Positions 1 through 6,847 are shown, numbered from the stretch's first letter. The stretch is 64,000 nt of DNA from Erysipelotrichaceae bacterium (GCA_017515475.1 JAFWFS010000005.1:1-64000), one strand, 5' to 3'. Notes: generated by a model not told the origin, from the letters alone. Program-made: numbers and translations.

Positions 1-450
1 CCTGCCAGGAAAGTGATCATCAAACGAGGCATAAAGGCCACTGAATACTGGACATATTGCCAAGAAGTCGGGTGTGATGTCTGGGGACTCTTATCAAGCA
101 TAAAATCCATCAGCGGTGAACCGGTATGCCTGTGGCTCCCGAAACATTTAAGAAAGCCGATAGAGAATGGATACGTTCAGGGGGTGGAAGTGGGTCTTGA
201 TTATTCCGGTATCGTTCCTGAAGGGTTTGAAGTCATAGAATTGCCGGCTTGTGCATATCTTCTATTCAGAGGAGAGCCTTTTGAAGAGGATCGTTACGGC
301 GAAGCAATCGAAGAGATATGGGATGCTGAGAAAAAGTATGATCCGGAATTCATCGGATATGAATGGGATGAGATGAATCCCAGGATCCAGCTAGAGCCAA
401 TCGGAGAACGGGGATACATCGAGCTGGTGCCTGTGAAGAAGTTACAATAG
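1..450 (+). CDS. AraC-family regulator, C-terminal effector-binding domain (5' partial)
   Basis: The reading frame is open from the first base of the window, so this is the 3' end of a longer gene and the GTG at 13 is not its start. The 149 visible residues match, by recognition, the GyrI-like effector-binding half found at the end of many AraC-type regulators (the CEEVGCDVWGLL-like stretch, WLP, YVQGVEV, IPEGF, GYIE near the end). That domain usually binds a small ligand. The DNA-binding helix-turn-helix part would lie upstream, outside the window. Target genes are unknown. Family confidence is good; ligand and role are not visible. Confidence 0.75.
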   Translation, partial: PARKVIIKRGIKATEYWTYCQEVGCDVWGLLSSIKSISGEPVCLWLPKHLRKPIENGYVQGVEVGLDYSGIVPEGFEVIELPACAYLLFRGEPFEEDRYGEAIEEIWDAEKKYDPEFIGYEWDEMNPRIQLEPIGERGYIELVPVKKLQ

Positions 451-495
451 TGTTACGTGCAGATAAATAAAAAAAGAATTCCATATTGAATGTGA

Positions 496-501
496 TAGAA
501 T
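496..501 (+). promoter_or_regulatory. -10 box of the GNAT leader transcript
   Basis: TAGAAT lies just ahead of the structured leader, so RNA would start near 508. No good -35 box is seen. This placement makes the whole hairpin region part of the mRNA. Confidence 0.45.
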
Positions 502-507
502 GAAACT

Positions 508-630
508 GCATCGGAGGACAGTGTGCCGTAGCACAGGGGATCGCAAGCCGTAAGGTTGGCAGGCCGCCTGTCAGATAAGATGTCGGGTGAGCCCGGAAGA
601 ACAGCGTTTTCTTGCCGGGTTTTTGTTTTT
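508..630 (+). promoter_or_regulatory. structured 5' leader with attenuator (riboswitch-like, class not recognised)
   Basis: Several stems can form: TGTGC/GCACA around CGTA (522-535), AGCC/GGTT around the GNRA loop GTAA (546-557), GGCAGG/CCTGTC (558-572), and as an alternative an outer stem GACAG (517-521) with CTGTC (568-572). Next, CGGG (584-587) can pair with CCCG (592-595). The same CCCG is the 5' arm of a strong terminator stem (592-619) followed by a T tract. The two pairings exclude each other, which is the usual antiterminator/terminator design. I could not assign it to a known class: GGCCGCCTG recalls the 3' part of the ZTP riboswitch, but the matching 5' TGACTGGCG segment is missing. 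Confidence 0.6.
591..630 (+). terminator. intrinsic terminator inside the GNAT leader
   Basis: CCCGGAAGAA (592-601) pairs with TTCTT-G-CCGGG (609-619, one bulged G), followed by a T-rich run at 620-630. It sits about 20 bases before the GNAT start codon, so it would act as an attenuator rather than a gene-end terminator. Confidence 0.75.
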
Positions 631-650
631 CCGGCTGACAGGAGGTTTAC

Positions 651-1190
651 ATGATGAAGAAAACAAAGGTAAAACTGATTCCTCTTTCGGAGGATGACAG
701 AGAACAGTTTATCAAAGACAATCAGTGGGCTTTCAAGTATGGAGCTACCGAAGAATTCGGCAAAAGAGATGATCATTTTGAAGAGGAAGGAGAGATCATT
801 TCAAGAGAAACCATCGAAGAATCCATTGACAACGGCGAGGCTTACAGGATCATCTGTGACGGCGTCAAAGCCGGAGGTCTGATCATAAGGATCAAAAAGG
901 ACCGGGGGGATCTTGATATCCTGTTTATCGATCCTGATGTCCACAGCAAAGGCATAGGATATGCCGCCTGGTGTGAAGTCGAGAAGCTTCATCCGGAAGT
1001 CAAAGTATGGGAAACTGTGACCCCGTACTTTGAAACCAGAAACATCCATTTCTATGTGAATCGGTGCGGATTTCACATCGTTGAATTCTTCAATTCCCAT
1101 CATCCTGATTCCAATGATCCTGATCTGTCTGAAGAAACAGACGGGGAATTCTCGGATGGAATGTTCCGATTTGAGAAACGGATAAAATAA
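651..1190 (+). CDS. GNAT-family N-acetyltransferase
   Basis: This 179-residue protein looks like a GCN5-related N-acetyltransferase. It has mixed alpha/beta content and the acetyl-CoA-binding core at about residues 97-112 (LFIDPDVHSKGIG, a form of the Q/R-x-x-G-x-G/A loop). A late YVNRCGFH-like segment is typical of the GNAT C-terminal strand. The substrate cannot be read from sequence. GGAGG (641-645) is 5 bases from ATG 651 and 8 bases from ATG 654, so the second ATG is also possible. The gene stands alone behind a riboswitch-like attenuator, so its expression is probably switched by a ligand or stress signal. Confidence 0.8.
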   Translation: MMKKTKVKLIPLSEDDREQFIKDNQWAFKYGATEEFGKRDDHFEEEGEIISRETIEESIDNGEAYRIICDGVKAGGLIIRIKKDRGDLDILFIDPDVHSKGIGYAAWCEVEKLHPEVKVWETVTPYFETRNIHFYVNRCGFHIVEFFNSHHPDSNDPDLSEETDGEFSDGMFRFEKRIK

Positions 1191-1367
1191 TCTCAAGTTG
1201 GTTTTCGATAAAACACCGATTGATGGGATGCGTGTTTGAGTAACCCTACAGGCTCTTCCAGAACAATTCTGCAGGGACATTTACAAACGCATTTTTCTGT
1301 CAGAAAAGAAATTCTTCAGGTAAACTGAAATCTGTTGGTTTATCCCAAGGCACCAATCAATAACCAA

Positions 1368-1401
1368 GGATCTATTTCGGACAAACAGATCCTTTTTGTT
1401 T
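1368..1401 (+). terminator. intrinsic terminator, dispersed GGATCT family
   Basis: GGATCTATTT (1368-1377) pairs with AAACAGATCC (1383-1392) with one A/C mismatch, followed by TTTTT. Near-identical hairpins occur at 3995, 15440, 19082 and 23842. It lies 178 bases after the GNAT stop codon. Confidence 0.7.
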
Positions 1402-1482
1402 AAATAAATGATTTAGTTTTTCAGAAGCAAATCTCTTTTTGACCGGTGGAAAACCGAACGGGATTAATGTATTATTATAGTT

Positions 1483-1496
1483 AGTTAATGCTAACT
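1483..1496 (+). promoter_or_regulatory. operator-like dyad 1, DtxR/IdeR-type
   Basis: AGTTA-atgc-TAACT is a perfect 5+5 dyad starting 5 bases after a TATTAT -10-like box (1473-1478). It resembles the core of DtxR/IdeR-family boxes (TTAGGTTAG-CTAACCTAA type). An almost identical dyad lies at 20051-20066 ahead of a ZIP/HMA metal cluster carrying the same gene families. The regulator itself is not in the window. Confidence 0.55.
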
Positions 1497-1510
1497 TGGG
1501 AAAGGACAGA

Positions 1511-1533
1511 TGCCTCACGGATGTTGTGAGGCA
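1511..1533 (+). other. perfect hairpin between the two dyads
   Basis: TGCCTCAC (1511-1518) pairs with GTGAGGCA (1526-1533) around a 7-base loop. No T run follows on either strand, so it is not an ordinary terminator. It may be an RNA element of the first transcript or a protein-binding site. Confidence 0.4.
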
Positions 1534-1550
1534 AATAAAACAAGATTGAG

Positions 1551-1571
1551 TTAGTCATTACTAATTATAAT
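1551..1571 (+). promoter_or_regulatory. operator-like dyad 2 with -10 box
   Basis: TTAGT-catt-ACTAA (1551-1564) is a second dyad with the same 4-base spacing, touching TATAAT at 1566-1571. Binding here would block the promoter nearest the methyltransferase cluster. Confidence 0.45.
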
Positions 1572-1585
1572 AGGAGGAGCAAGTC

Positions 1586-1729
1586 ACGAATCCTGCTTTA
1601 TTTTTTGACGGAACTCATTATTTCACAGATCGTCTTCCTTACAAATATCGGTCTGATCAAGAGAAAAAAGTCGGATTTCCTATGCCGTATTCTGACAGAA
1701 CGTATGAATCGAAAAGATTCATGATTTAG
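1586..1729 (+). other. possible 47-codon ORF with strong SD but no normal start codon
   Basis: AGGAGGAG (1572-1579) is one of the best Shine-Dalgarno sequences in the window, yet no ATG, GTG or TTG follows at the right distance. The frame beginning at ACG 1586 stays open for 47 codons to TAG 1727-1729, just before the methyltransferase RBS. The peptide would begin NPALFFDGTHYF. A second frame, from TTG 1605, also stays open. It could be a small peptide with a rare start, a gene with a mutated ATG, or a relic. Nothing is recognised. Confidence 0.3.
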
Positions 1730-1741
1730 AAAGGATTAATA

Positions 1742-2554
1742 ATGAACAGATTTGAAGGTGTTGCCAATACGTTATTTGTACCTCTGGTGGCAAGGATCGC
1801 CATCTCTAAAGAGTTTCCGGAGTATTTTAAAGATGAAAAAGCGCTTGAACTGGAACCGTATCTGCCTGATGATGCAACAAAAGGCTCGTCCCAGTACAGC
1901 AATATCGCCTCGGTAGCGCGATATTACAACATGGACCGGATGGTCATGGCCTTTGCCGAGAAAAATCCGGAATGTAACGTGGTCTATCTCGGTGTAGGTC
2001 TGGAAACGGCTTGCGACCGAATGCAGAAAAAGCTTACTGAAGTCCAATGGTACGAGTGCGATCTGCCGGAAGTCATCGAAGCAAGAAAAAAGGTGTTCGG
2101 ACAGCGTGAAAAGGAATTTCTGATCCCCGGAGACATGTTCAAAATGGAATGGACTAAATGTATTGATTCGTCTTTACCGACGCTTCTGATCGTTTCCGGT
2201 GTATTCCAGTATTTCCATGAAGAAGACATCATCGCCTTTATCGGAAACTGTAAAAAAGTCTTTCCGGATGCGGAGATGATCTTTGATGCGACAAGCAGAT
2301 CCGGTCTGCTGTATACCAACTGGTTCATTAAACGAACCGGCAATAAGAACGCTTTGATGTATTTTGGCATTGATGACAGTAAGGAATTTGCTCAAAAATG
2401 CGAAACGGTTCTGCTTGAAGAAAGAACCTTTTTTCCGGATGCACTGAAGATGATAGGGAAGAAACTGAATCTGATAACCAGGATCTCCATGAAGATAGCG
2501 GAACGAAACAAATCGGTAAAGATCCTTCATCTGAAGCTGACTGATTCTAAGTAA
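1742..2554 (+). CDS. SAM-dependent methyltransferase, LCMT/PPM1-like
   Basis: This 270-residue class I methyltransferase looks like the leucine carboxyl methyltransferase (PPM1/LCMT) group. Features are the SAM-binding motif VYLGVGLET (about 81-89), the acidic strand YECDLPEVIEARK (about 104-116), which is a signature of this group, and a later VSGVFQYF strand. It is clearly paralogous to the gene at 22276; both share an N-terminal TL-x-x-P-L segment followed by a PE-x-F stretch. Substrate is unknown. AGAAAGGA precedes the ATG. Its neighbour 25 bases downstream is an ATC-hydrolase-like protein, and the same pairing recurs at 21.7-23.8 kb. The upstream dyads suggest metal-dependent repression. 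Confidence 0.75.
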   Translation: MNRFEGVANTLFVPLVARIAISKEFPEYFKDEKALELEPYLPDDATKGSSQYSNIASVARYYNMDRMVMAFAEKNPECNVVYLGVGLETACDRMQKKLTEVQWYECDLPEVIEARKKVFGQREKEFLIPGDMFKMEWTKCIDSSLPTLLIVSGVFQYFHEEDIIAFIGNCKKVFPDAEMIFDATSRSGLLYTNWFIKRTGNKNALMYFGIDDSKEFAQKCETVLLEERTFFPDALKMIGKKLNLITRISMKIAERNKSVKILHLKLTDSK

Positions 2555-2579
2555 AGACAAAGCACAAAAAGGAGAAAAA

Positions 2580-3203
2580 ATGAAACTGGGATTGATGGGA
2601 AGGCTGTTTCCTGTTTTATTAGAGAAAGTCGTTTATGATTACACGGTGTTTGCCGTTAAAGATATAGATATCTGCAAGTTCAAAGAAAGACATTTGAAAG
2701 AATACAAGGCGATGGTTGCCAGAACTCCTTCCATTGGTTCAATGAAAGATAATATGTTTGCACCGGTCATGTATCTGGCTTGCTATGGATTTTCCTATTA
2801 CAGGGCTGATCCGGAACATATCACAATGGAAGTCTTTGGCGGCATGATCGATGCAATCTGCAAAAGCGACATGATGAAGCGTTTTTATCAGGGGAAGAAC
2901 TGTTTCGATCAAAAAGAGATCGACAGATATGTCCGCGGATCGAAGCGTTCCAAGAAACGCGAATATCCGATGGACTGGGTCTTTGATTTTTCATATGACC
3001 TGTCGGTTCCGGAATACTATGTGACACATCATGAATGCGGTGTCTGCAAGATCGGAAAGCAGGAGAATCTGATGTTTCTAACTCCGCATATGTGCGTCAT
3101 GGATTATCCGACAATAGAGTATAAAGGCGGAAAGCTGATACGCACAAAGACACTGGGAAACGGCGATGAATGCTGCGACTTCCATGTAGTGAAAAAGGCT
3201 TGA
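2580..3203 (+). CDS. L-2-amino-thiazoline-4-carboxylate (ATC) hydrolase-family protein
   Basis: The 207-residue protein matches the ATC_hydrolase family by its C-terminal pattern: HHECGVCKIGK, a second Cys in PHMCVMDYP, then TRTKTLGNGDECCDFH. The founding family member opens a thiazoline ring on the way to cysteine in Pseudomonas. Most Bacillota members have no known activity, so that reaction should not be assumed here. The conserved Cys/Asp residues suggest a hydrolytic or metal-binding site. It has a good GGAG RBS and lies between a methyltransferase and an alpha/beta hydrolase in one operon. Two further family members lie at 21677 and 23130. Confidence 0.7.
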   Translation: MKLGLMGRLFPVLLEKVVYDYTVFAVKDIDICKFKERHLKEYKAMVARTPSIGSMKDNMFAPVMYLACYGFSYYRADPEHITMEVFGGMIDAICKSDMMKRFYQGKNCFDQKEIDRYVRGSKRSKKREYPMDWVFDFSYDLSVPEYYVTHHECGVCKIGKQENLMFLTPHMCVMDYPTIEYKGGKLIRTKTLGNGDECCDFHVVKKA

Positions 3204-3219
3204 AAGGGTCTCTTGTTGG

Positions 3220-3993
3220 ATGAGAATCTATGAATTCGGCAAAGAAAATCCGGAATGCATCCTGTTGATCCATCCATCGCTGGTGACGTGGGATTATTTT
3301 GAATATGTCATACCGTTGCTGGAGAAGCATTACCATCTGCTGATTCCGGCGCTTCCGGGATACGATTTGAAGGATGATTCGGACTTCAGTTCGGTTGAAG
3401 CGGTCGCTTTGCGGCTTGCCGCTGATCTTGCGGATAGGGGAATTCAGGAAGTGGAGACGATCTATGGCTGTTCCGTGGGAGGAAGTATCGCCCTCAGAAT
3501 GGCAGTGGATGGGAAACTGTCGGCTAAAAACATTGTCATGGACGGAGGGATCACTCCTTATCAGCTGCCTTGGATCCTGACGCGTTTTATCGCCCTTCGC
3601 GATTTTGGGCTCATGGCATTTGGCAAATCCGGAGGGGAAAAACTGATCGTAAAAGCTTTCAGTTCTACGGGGTTCAGTGAGGAGGACATGAAATACGTGG
3701 CCGGAATCTTCCGCCATTGCACATTTAAAACATTATGGAACACTTTCAATTCCTGCAACAACTACAAGATGCCGAAAGAAGTCATGCATCTTCCTTGCAG
3801 GATCTATTACTGGTATGCGGAAAAAGAACGCAAGGCCAGAGACTGGGATATAAAATACATGAAGAAGTATCTGCCGGACACTGTTTTTAGGTGTTTCGAA
3901 GGGATGGATCATGGCGATATGGCACTGTTTCACCCGGAACGGATGGCAAAGGAACTGCACAGATTAAGCCAGAAACCCGAAAACCGAGAATAA
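3220..3993 (+). CDS. alpha/beta hydrolase
   Basis: This 257-residue alpha/beta-hydrolase fold protein has LIHP (about 16-19) as the oxyanion region, the nucleophile elbow GCSVGG with Ser85, and a C-terminal MDHGD with probable catalytic His231. Substrate is unknown. It is the third gene of the methyltransferase/ATC-hydrolase operon, 16 bases after the previous stop codon, and ends just before a terminator at 3995. It may process a methyl ester or thioester made by its neighbours, but that is inference. There is no signal peptide, so it is cytoplasmic. Confidence 0.75.
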   Translation: MRIYEFGKENPECILLIHPSLVTWDYFEYVIPLLEKHYHLLIPALPGYDLKDDSDFSSVEAVALRLAADLADRGIQEVETIYGCSVGGSIALRMAVDGKLSAKNIVMDGGITPYQLPWILTRFIALRDFGLMAFGKSGGEKLIVKAFSSTGFSEEDMKYVAGIFRHCTFKTLWNTFNSCNNYKMPKEVMHLPCRIYYWYAEKERKARDWDIKYMKKYLPDTVFRCFEGMDHGDMALFHPERMAKELHRLSQKPENRE

Positions 3994-3994
3994 T

Positions 3995-4025
3995 GAATTT
4001 ATTTCAAGTAAATAGATTCTTTTTT
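3995..4025 (+). terminator. intrinsic terminator, dispersed GGATCT-family variant
   Basis: GAATTTATTT (3995-4004) pairs with AAATAGATTC (4010-4019, one T-G pair), followed by six T. It ends the methyltransferase operon, and its T run leads straight into the next promoter. Confidence 0.8.
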
Positions 4026-4031
4026 ACGATT

Positions 4032-4068
4032 GGACTTGTTTTGTATAATAAAAGAGATAGATAAATCG
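4032..4068 (+). promoter_or_regulatory. promoter/leader repeat, copy A
   Basis: TATAAT at 4044-4049 is followed by a leader ending AGATAGATAAATCGGAG. The same roughly 36-base block recurs almost unchanged at 15484-15519 and in a diverged form near 19124. No convincing -35 box is seen. CGGAG at the end serves as the RBS for ATG 4081. Confidence 0.6.
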
Positions 4069-4080
4069 GAGCTTAGAAAT

Positions 4081-4746
4081 ATGAAGAAACTGTTCACCGC
4101 CATAAGAGCAGCCGATCTGAAAACGGTAAAGCAGATCATCGAGAATAAACCGGAACTGATCAACTGTAAAGCCAAACAGCCGCCAAAGAAAGATGACGGC
4201 CAATCGCCGCTGCAGGTTTCGCTGAAGACGGGCAATACCGCCATTGCGGAATATCTTCTGGATATGGGGGCGGATGTCAATTATATTGAGGACGAATCCT
4301 GCTGCAATCAGTGGAGAGCTCCCGCCATACATGATGCGATCAGCTGTGCAGTCATGCTGAGCAGGTGGAACACCAATGACAGTCTGAGAGGATTTGTCGT
4401 ACATTCTGATGAAGAAAGGGCAAAGGCGGCAATCAATCTGCTGAAAAGAATGATAGATGCCGGAGCGAATGTCAATGCGCTTGATTCCTATGGAAATTCA
4501 GGACTGAACCGTTTTATTCTGCAGGCAAACCAGATCCTTCCGTCATACGACTACAGAGAACATAGAGAGAGCAACGATCGCATCTTCACCAAAGAGCTTC
4601 ATGATGATCTGAAAATCATCCTGCAGATCTTAAAAGATGCCGGAGCCGATATCGGATATGTAGTGCCCAATACGGGAGCAACGATCCGTGATTTCTATAA
4701 AGAAGGATCTATTTCGACATTGTTGCGTGAAGTATACGGGTATTGA
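4081..4746 (+). CDS. ankyrin-repeat protein
   Basis: This 221-residue protein has ankyrin-type repeats: AIRAADLKTVKQIIENKPELIN, then SPLQVSLKTGNTAIAEYLLDMGADVN, an interrupted middle, a third unit ending RMIDAGANVNALDSYGNSGL, and a degenerate fourth ending ILKDAGADIGYV. Ankyrin repeats bind other proteins and give no enzymatic function. An upstream in-frame TTG (4030) lies inside the promoter, so ATG 4081 with CGGAG 9-10 bases ahead is the better start. The next gene (GNAT, 4794) follows closely and is probably co-transcribed. Confidence 0.8.
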   Translation: MKKLFTAIRAADLKTVKQIIENKPELINCKAKQPPKKDDGQSPLQVSLKTGNTAIAEYLLDMGADVNYIEDESCCNQWRAPAIHDAISCAVMLSRWNTNDSLRGFVVHSDEERAKAAINLLKRMIDAGANVNALDSYGNSGLNRFILQANQILPSYDYREHRESNDRIFTKELHDDLKIILQILKDAGADIGYVVPNTGATIRDFYKEGSISTLLREVYGY

Positions 4747-4793
4747 CAGAATGGCTTTATGGCCTTGTCGGGTTATCAGCGGAGAAGATAGAT

Positions 4794-5246
4794 ATGGAGA
4801 GATTTGTTTATATCACGTTGAGAGATAAACCGTCACTCAAAGATACGGCGGCAGAATGGTTCCACAGAAAATGGGGAGTGCCGAAAGACAGCTATCTGGA
4901 GTGCATGGAACGCTATCTGAATAGAGAAACGGAATACGGATGGTATCTGTGCATGGACGGCAGCAGAATCGTCGGCGGAACAGGCGTTATCGAGAATGAC
5001 TTTCATGAGAGAAAGGATCTGTATCCGAATGTCTGCGCCGTGTATACGGAAGAAGAGTACCGTGGCAAAGGCATTGCGGGGCATTTGCTTGAGATGGCGG
5101 TAAACGATCTGAAAGTCAAAGGCATTACGCCTGTCTATCTGACAACGGATCATACCGGCTTTTATGAAAAATACGGCTGGGAGTTTCTCTGCATGGTTCA
5201 GGGAGACGGAGAACCGGATATGACCAGGATGTATATCCACCGATGA
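4794..5246 (+). CDS. GNAT-family N-acetyltransferase (intact paralogue)
   Basis: The 150-residue acetyltransferase has the acetyl-CoA loop EEYRGKGIAGHLL (about 93-105) and the late YLTTDHTGFYEKYGWEF segment typical of GNAT proteins. It is very similar along its whole length to the gene at 15535. That comparison and GGAG 9 bases ahead fix the start at ATG 4794 rather than the TTG at 4743. The C-terminus (GEPDMTRMYIHR) is the intact version of the tail that is frameshifted in the paralogue. Substrate is unknown. Confidence 0.8.
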   Translation: MERFVYITLRDKPSLKDTAAEWFHRKWGVPKDSYLECMERYLNRETEYGWYLCMDGSRIVGGTGVIENDFHERKDLYPNVCAVYTEEEYRGKGIAGHLLEMAVNDLKVKGITPVYLTTDHTGFYEKYGWEFLCMVQGDGEPDMTRMYIHR

Positions 5247-5314
5247 ATCCCGGTTTTTACGATCCATCAGTTTAAAAAGATACAACCGATCAGGGAGTAT
5301 ACGAAAGGCAGAAA

Positions 5315-5794
5315 ATGAAGAAAAAGTATATAATATGGTTCTGTTTGTTTCTGGTCTTAGTTTCCGGATGTTCGAATTCCTTGGAAGATGAAAAACAGGA
5401 AACGGACAAAACGGAAACGGCAGAGAAAGAATACAACGAGGAGAACCTTGAGATGAAACTGATTATCAGTGATACAGAAGTACCGGTAACATGGGAAGAT
5501 AACGATTCCGTAAGGGCGATCATGGATATGATATCGGACCGGCCGTTGACAGTACAGATGTCCATGTACGGCGGTTTTGAGCAGGTCGGCGAACTCGGAC
5601 GAAGCATCGTCAGGAATGACAGGCAGATCACAACGGATCCCGGTGACATCGTTCTGTATGCAGGGAACAATATCGTAGTATTCTATGGATCCAATTCCTG
5701 GGCTTATACAAGACTCGGCCACATCGATCTTTCAGACGATCAGCTGAGAGACCTTCTGGGAAACGAGGATGTTAAGATAACGCTATTCAGATAG
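5315..5794 (+). CDS. lipoprotein with cyclophilin-like fold domain
   Basis: The 159-residue protein starts with a lipoprotein signal peptide (MKKKY, hydrophobic stretch, lipobox LVSGC, lipidated Cys19), so it should be anchored outside the membrane. A short acidic, Lys-rich linker follows, then a domain resembling the bacterial cyclophilin-like fold (PF18050 type): MKLIISDTEVPVTWEDN, PGDIVLY and NNIVVFYGSNSWAYTRLG, ending in a LRDLLG helix. Enzymatic activity is unknown; proline isomerase activity should not be assumed. The gene is followed by a two-way terminator shared with the convergent muramidase. Confidence 0.75.
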   Translation: MKKKYIIWFCLFLVLVSGCSNSLEDEKQETDKTETAEKEYNEENLEMKLIISDTEVPVTWEDNDSVRAIMDMISDRPLTVQMSMYGGFEQVGELGRSIVRNDRQITTDPGDIVLYAGNNIVVFYGSNSWAYTRLGHIDLSDDQLRDLLGNEDVKITLFR

Positions 5795-5815
5795 AATACC
5801 ATTTATGAAAATTTT

Positions 5816-5860
5816 AAAAGCATCCATGGTAATATACGGAAATATCGGTGGATGCTTTTT
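5816..5860. terminator. two-way intrinsic terminator
   Basis: AAAAGCATCCA (5816-5826) pairs with TGGATGCTTTT (5849-5859), flanked by A and T runs that work on either strand. It lies between converging genes ending at 5794 (+) and 5908 (-). Confidence 0.8.
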
Positions 5861-5907
5861 ATCTGCCGTTTGTATCTTTTTTTTGAAAGGAAACTCAATG
5901 ATGCCGC

Positions 5908-6663
5908 TTACCTGACGACAAGATCTTCCAGTTCTTTGTTTTCATTCAGAACGTTCAGATCGATGTATGTTTCACCGCCCGAATATCCTTGCAGTTGACC
6001 TCTGTTGAGATACTGCCAGATATACCAGTCGTCCCTGTAGTTCCAGTTTATAGGCGTATACAGGCTGGAGATCCATTTCCTGTATCCGTCAAATTCTCCC
6101 TTCAGGTATTTCTCATATATGTCTGGTCTTGTGTAGATCAATGGTTTGACTCCGTATACTTCTTCAACGATTTCTAGGAATGTGTTCAGTTCTCTTACGA
6201 CATCTTCTTTTTCCGGAGGATTTTCTTCTTTGTTTCCGTAGTATTCCATATCGACTGCCGGAAGCAGTCTTCCCCTGATATCCGCACCTACGGCATTGAT
6301 GAAGTTCTCCGCCTGGGTCTTTCCGGGGCTGTCATAGGAAAAGAAATGATACGCTCCGGAAAGCAGACCGGCTTTTTCGGCGTTCTCCCAGTTTTCCTGA
6401 AACCTCGGGTCCTGCATGCCGCTTCCTTCCGTTGCCTTGATGTAGATGAACCTGATGTCCTGCTGTTTCAGTCTTTCCATGTCGATATCCGCCTGATACG
6501 ATGAAACATCGACGCCGATTACGCTGTTTCTTTCATCCACAAACCATCTGTTGATGAAGATCTTCTTCTGTTTCGCCAGAAGAAAGACGGTCAGGTATAT
6601 GGCCGAGAGCATCACTACCAATACAGTCAGTATGAATACAAGTCTTTTGGTGATCTTTTTCAT
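5908..6663 (-). CDS. GH25 family lysozyme (muramidase), membrane-anchored
   Basis: The 251-residue protein has an N-terminal membrane segment (about 8-30) and a glycoside hydrolase family 25 domain. Visible motifs are GVDVSSYQ (about 50-57, containing the conserved Asp), FIYIKATEG, AYHFFSY, and LLPAVDMEYYG carrying the catalytic acidic pair. WYIWQY closes the barrel, followed by a DLNVL end. It should cut the glycan backbone of peptidoglycan from the outer membrane face. TATAAT lies only 13 bases before its ATG and no SD is present, so it is probably translated from a near-leaderless message. Confidence 0.9.
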   Translation of the reverse strand: MKKITKRLVFILTVLVVMLSAIYLTVFLLAKQKKIFINRWFVDERNSVIGVDVSSYQADIDMERLKQQDIRFIYIKATEGSGMQDPRFQENWENAEKAGLLSGAYHFFSYDSPGKTQAENFINAVGADIRGRLLPAVDMEYYGNKEENPPEKEDVVRELNTFLEIVEEVYGVKPLIYTRPDIYEKYLKGEFDGYRKWISSLYTPINWNYRDDWYIWQYLNRGQLQGYSGGETYIDLNVLNENKELEDLVVR

Positions 6664-6676
6664 ATTTATGTATACT

Positions 6677-6682
6677 ATTATA
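6677..6682 (-). promoter_or_regulatory. -10 box of the GH25 gene
   Basis: TATAAT on the minus strand, 13 bases before the start codon. RNA starting 6-7 bases downstream would carry only a few leader bases. Confidence 0.55.
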
Positions 6683-6847
6683 CTGCATGAAAATGCCCTG
6701 GATGAAGACGAGAATACTCCTTTTAAACCGCAGAATGAAAACCGAATGATGTTCTGCGGTTCGTATCTGCCCTTTTAAGTGCCATCAGAAAACCGCAGTC
6801 TTGTTTCAGGTAAACGGACCATTTCCGCTTTTCATTAATATCCGGTT

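Larger units (their letters stand above)
1191..1741. other. long intergenic region with terminator, two dyads, hairpin and a short ORF
   Basis: This 551-base space holds a terminator of the dispersed GGATCT type (1368-1401), two operator-like dyads (1483-1496 and 1551-1564), a perfect 8-bp hairpin (1511-1533) and a short open frame behind a strong Shine-Dalgarno (1586-1729). Each is listed separately. Nothing convincing is seen at 1191-1367. Confidence 0.7.

Noticed and set aside
508-630. ZTP, GEMM, guanidine or other named riboswitch
   Set aside because: Only short pieces agree (for example GGCCGCCTG with the ZTP 3' part); the matching conserved 5' segments are absent, so no class is named.
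1511-1533. Intrinsic terminator
   Set aside because: No T run follows the stem on either strand.
4030-4080. TTG start for the ankyrin protein, giving 17 more residues
   Set aside because: It lies inside the promoter and -10 box; ATG 4081 has an RBS at proper spacing.
4743-4793. TTG start for the GNAT gene at 4794
   Set aside because: The paralogue at 15535 starts at the position matching ATG 4794 and GGAG precedes it.
6729-6761. ACCGCAGAA...TTCTGCGGT hairpin as a terminator
   Set aside because: No T run follows the stem; it may be structural or chance.
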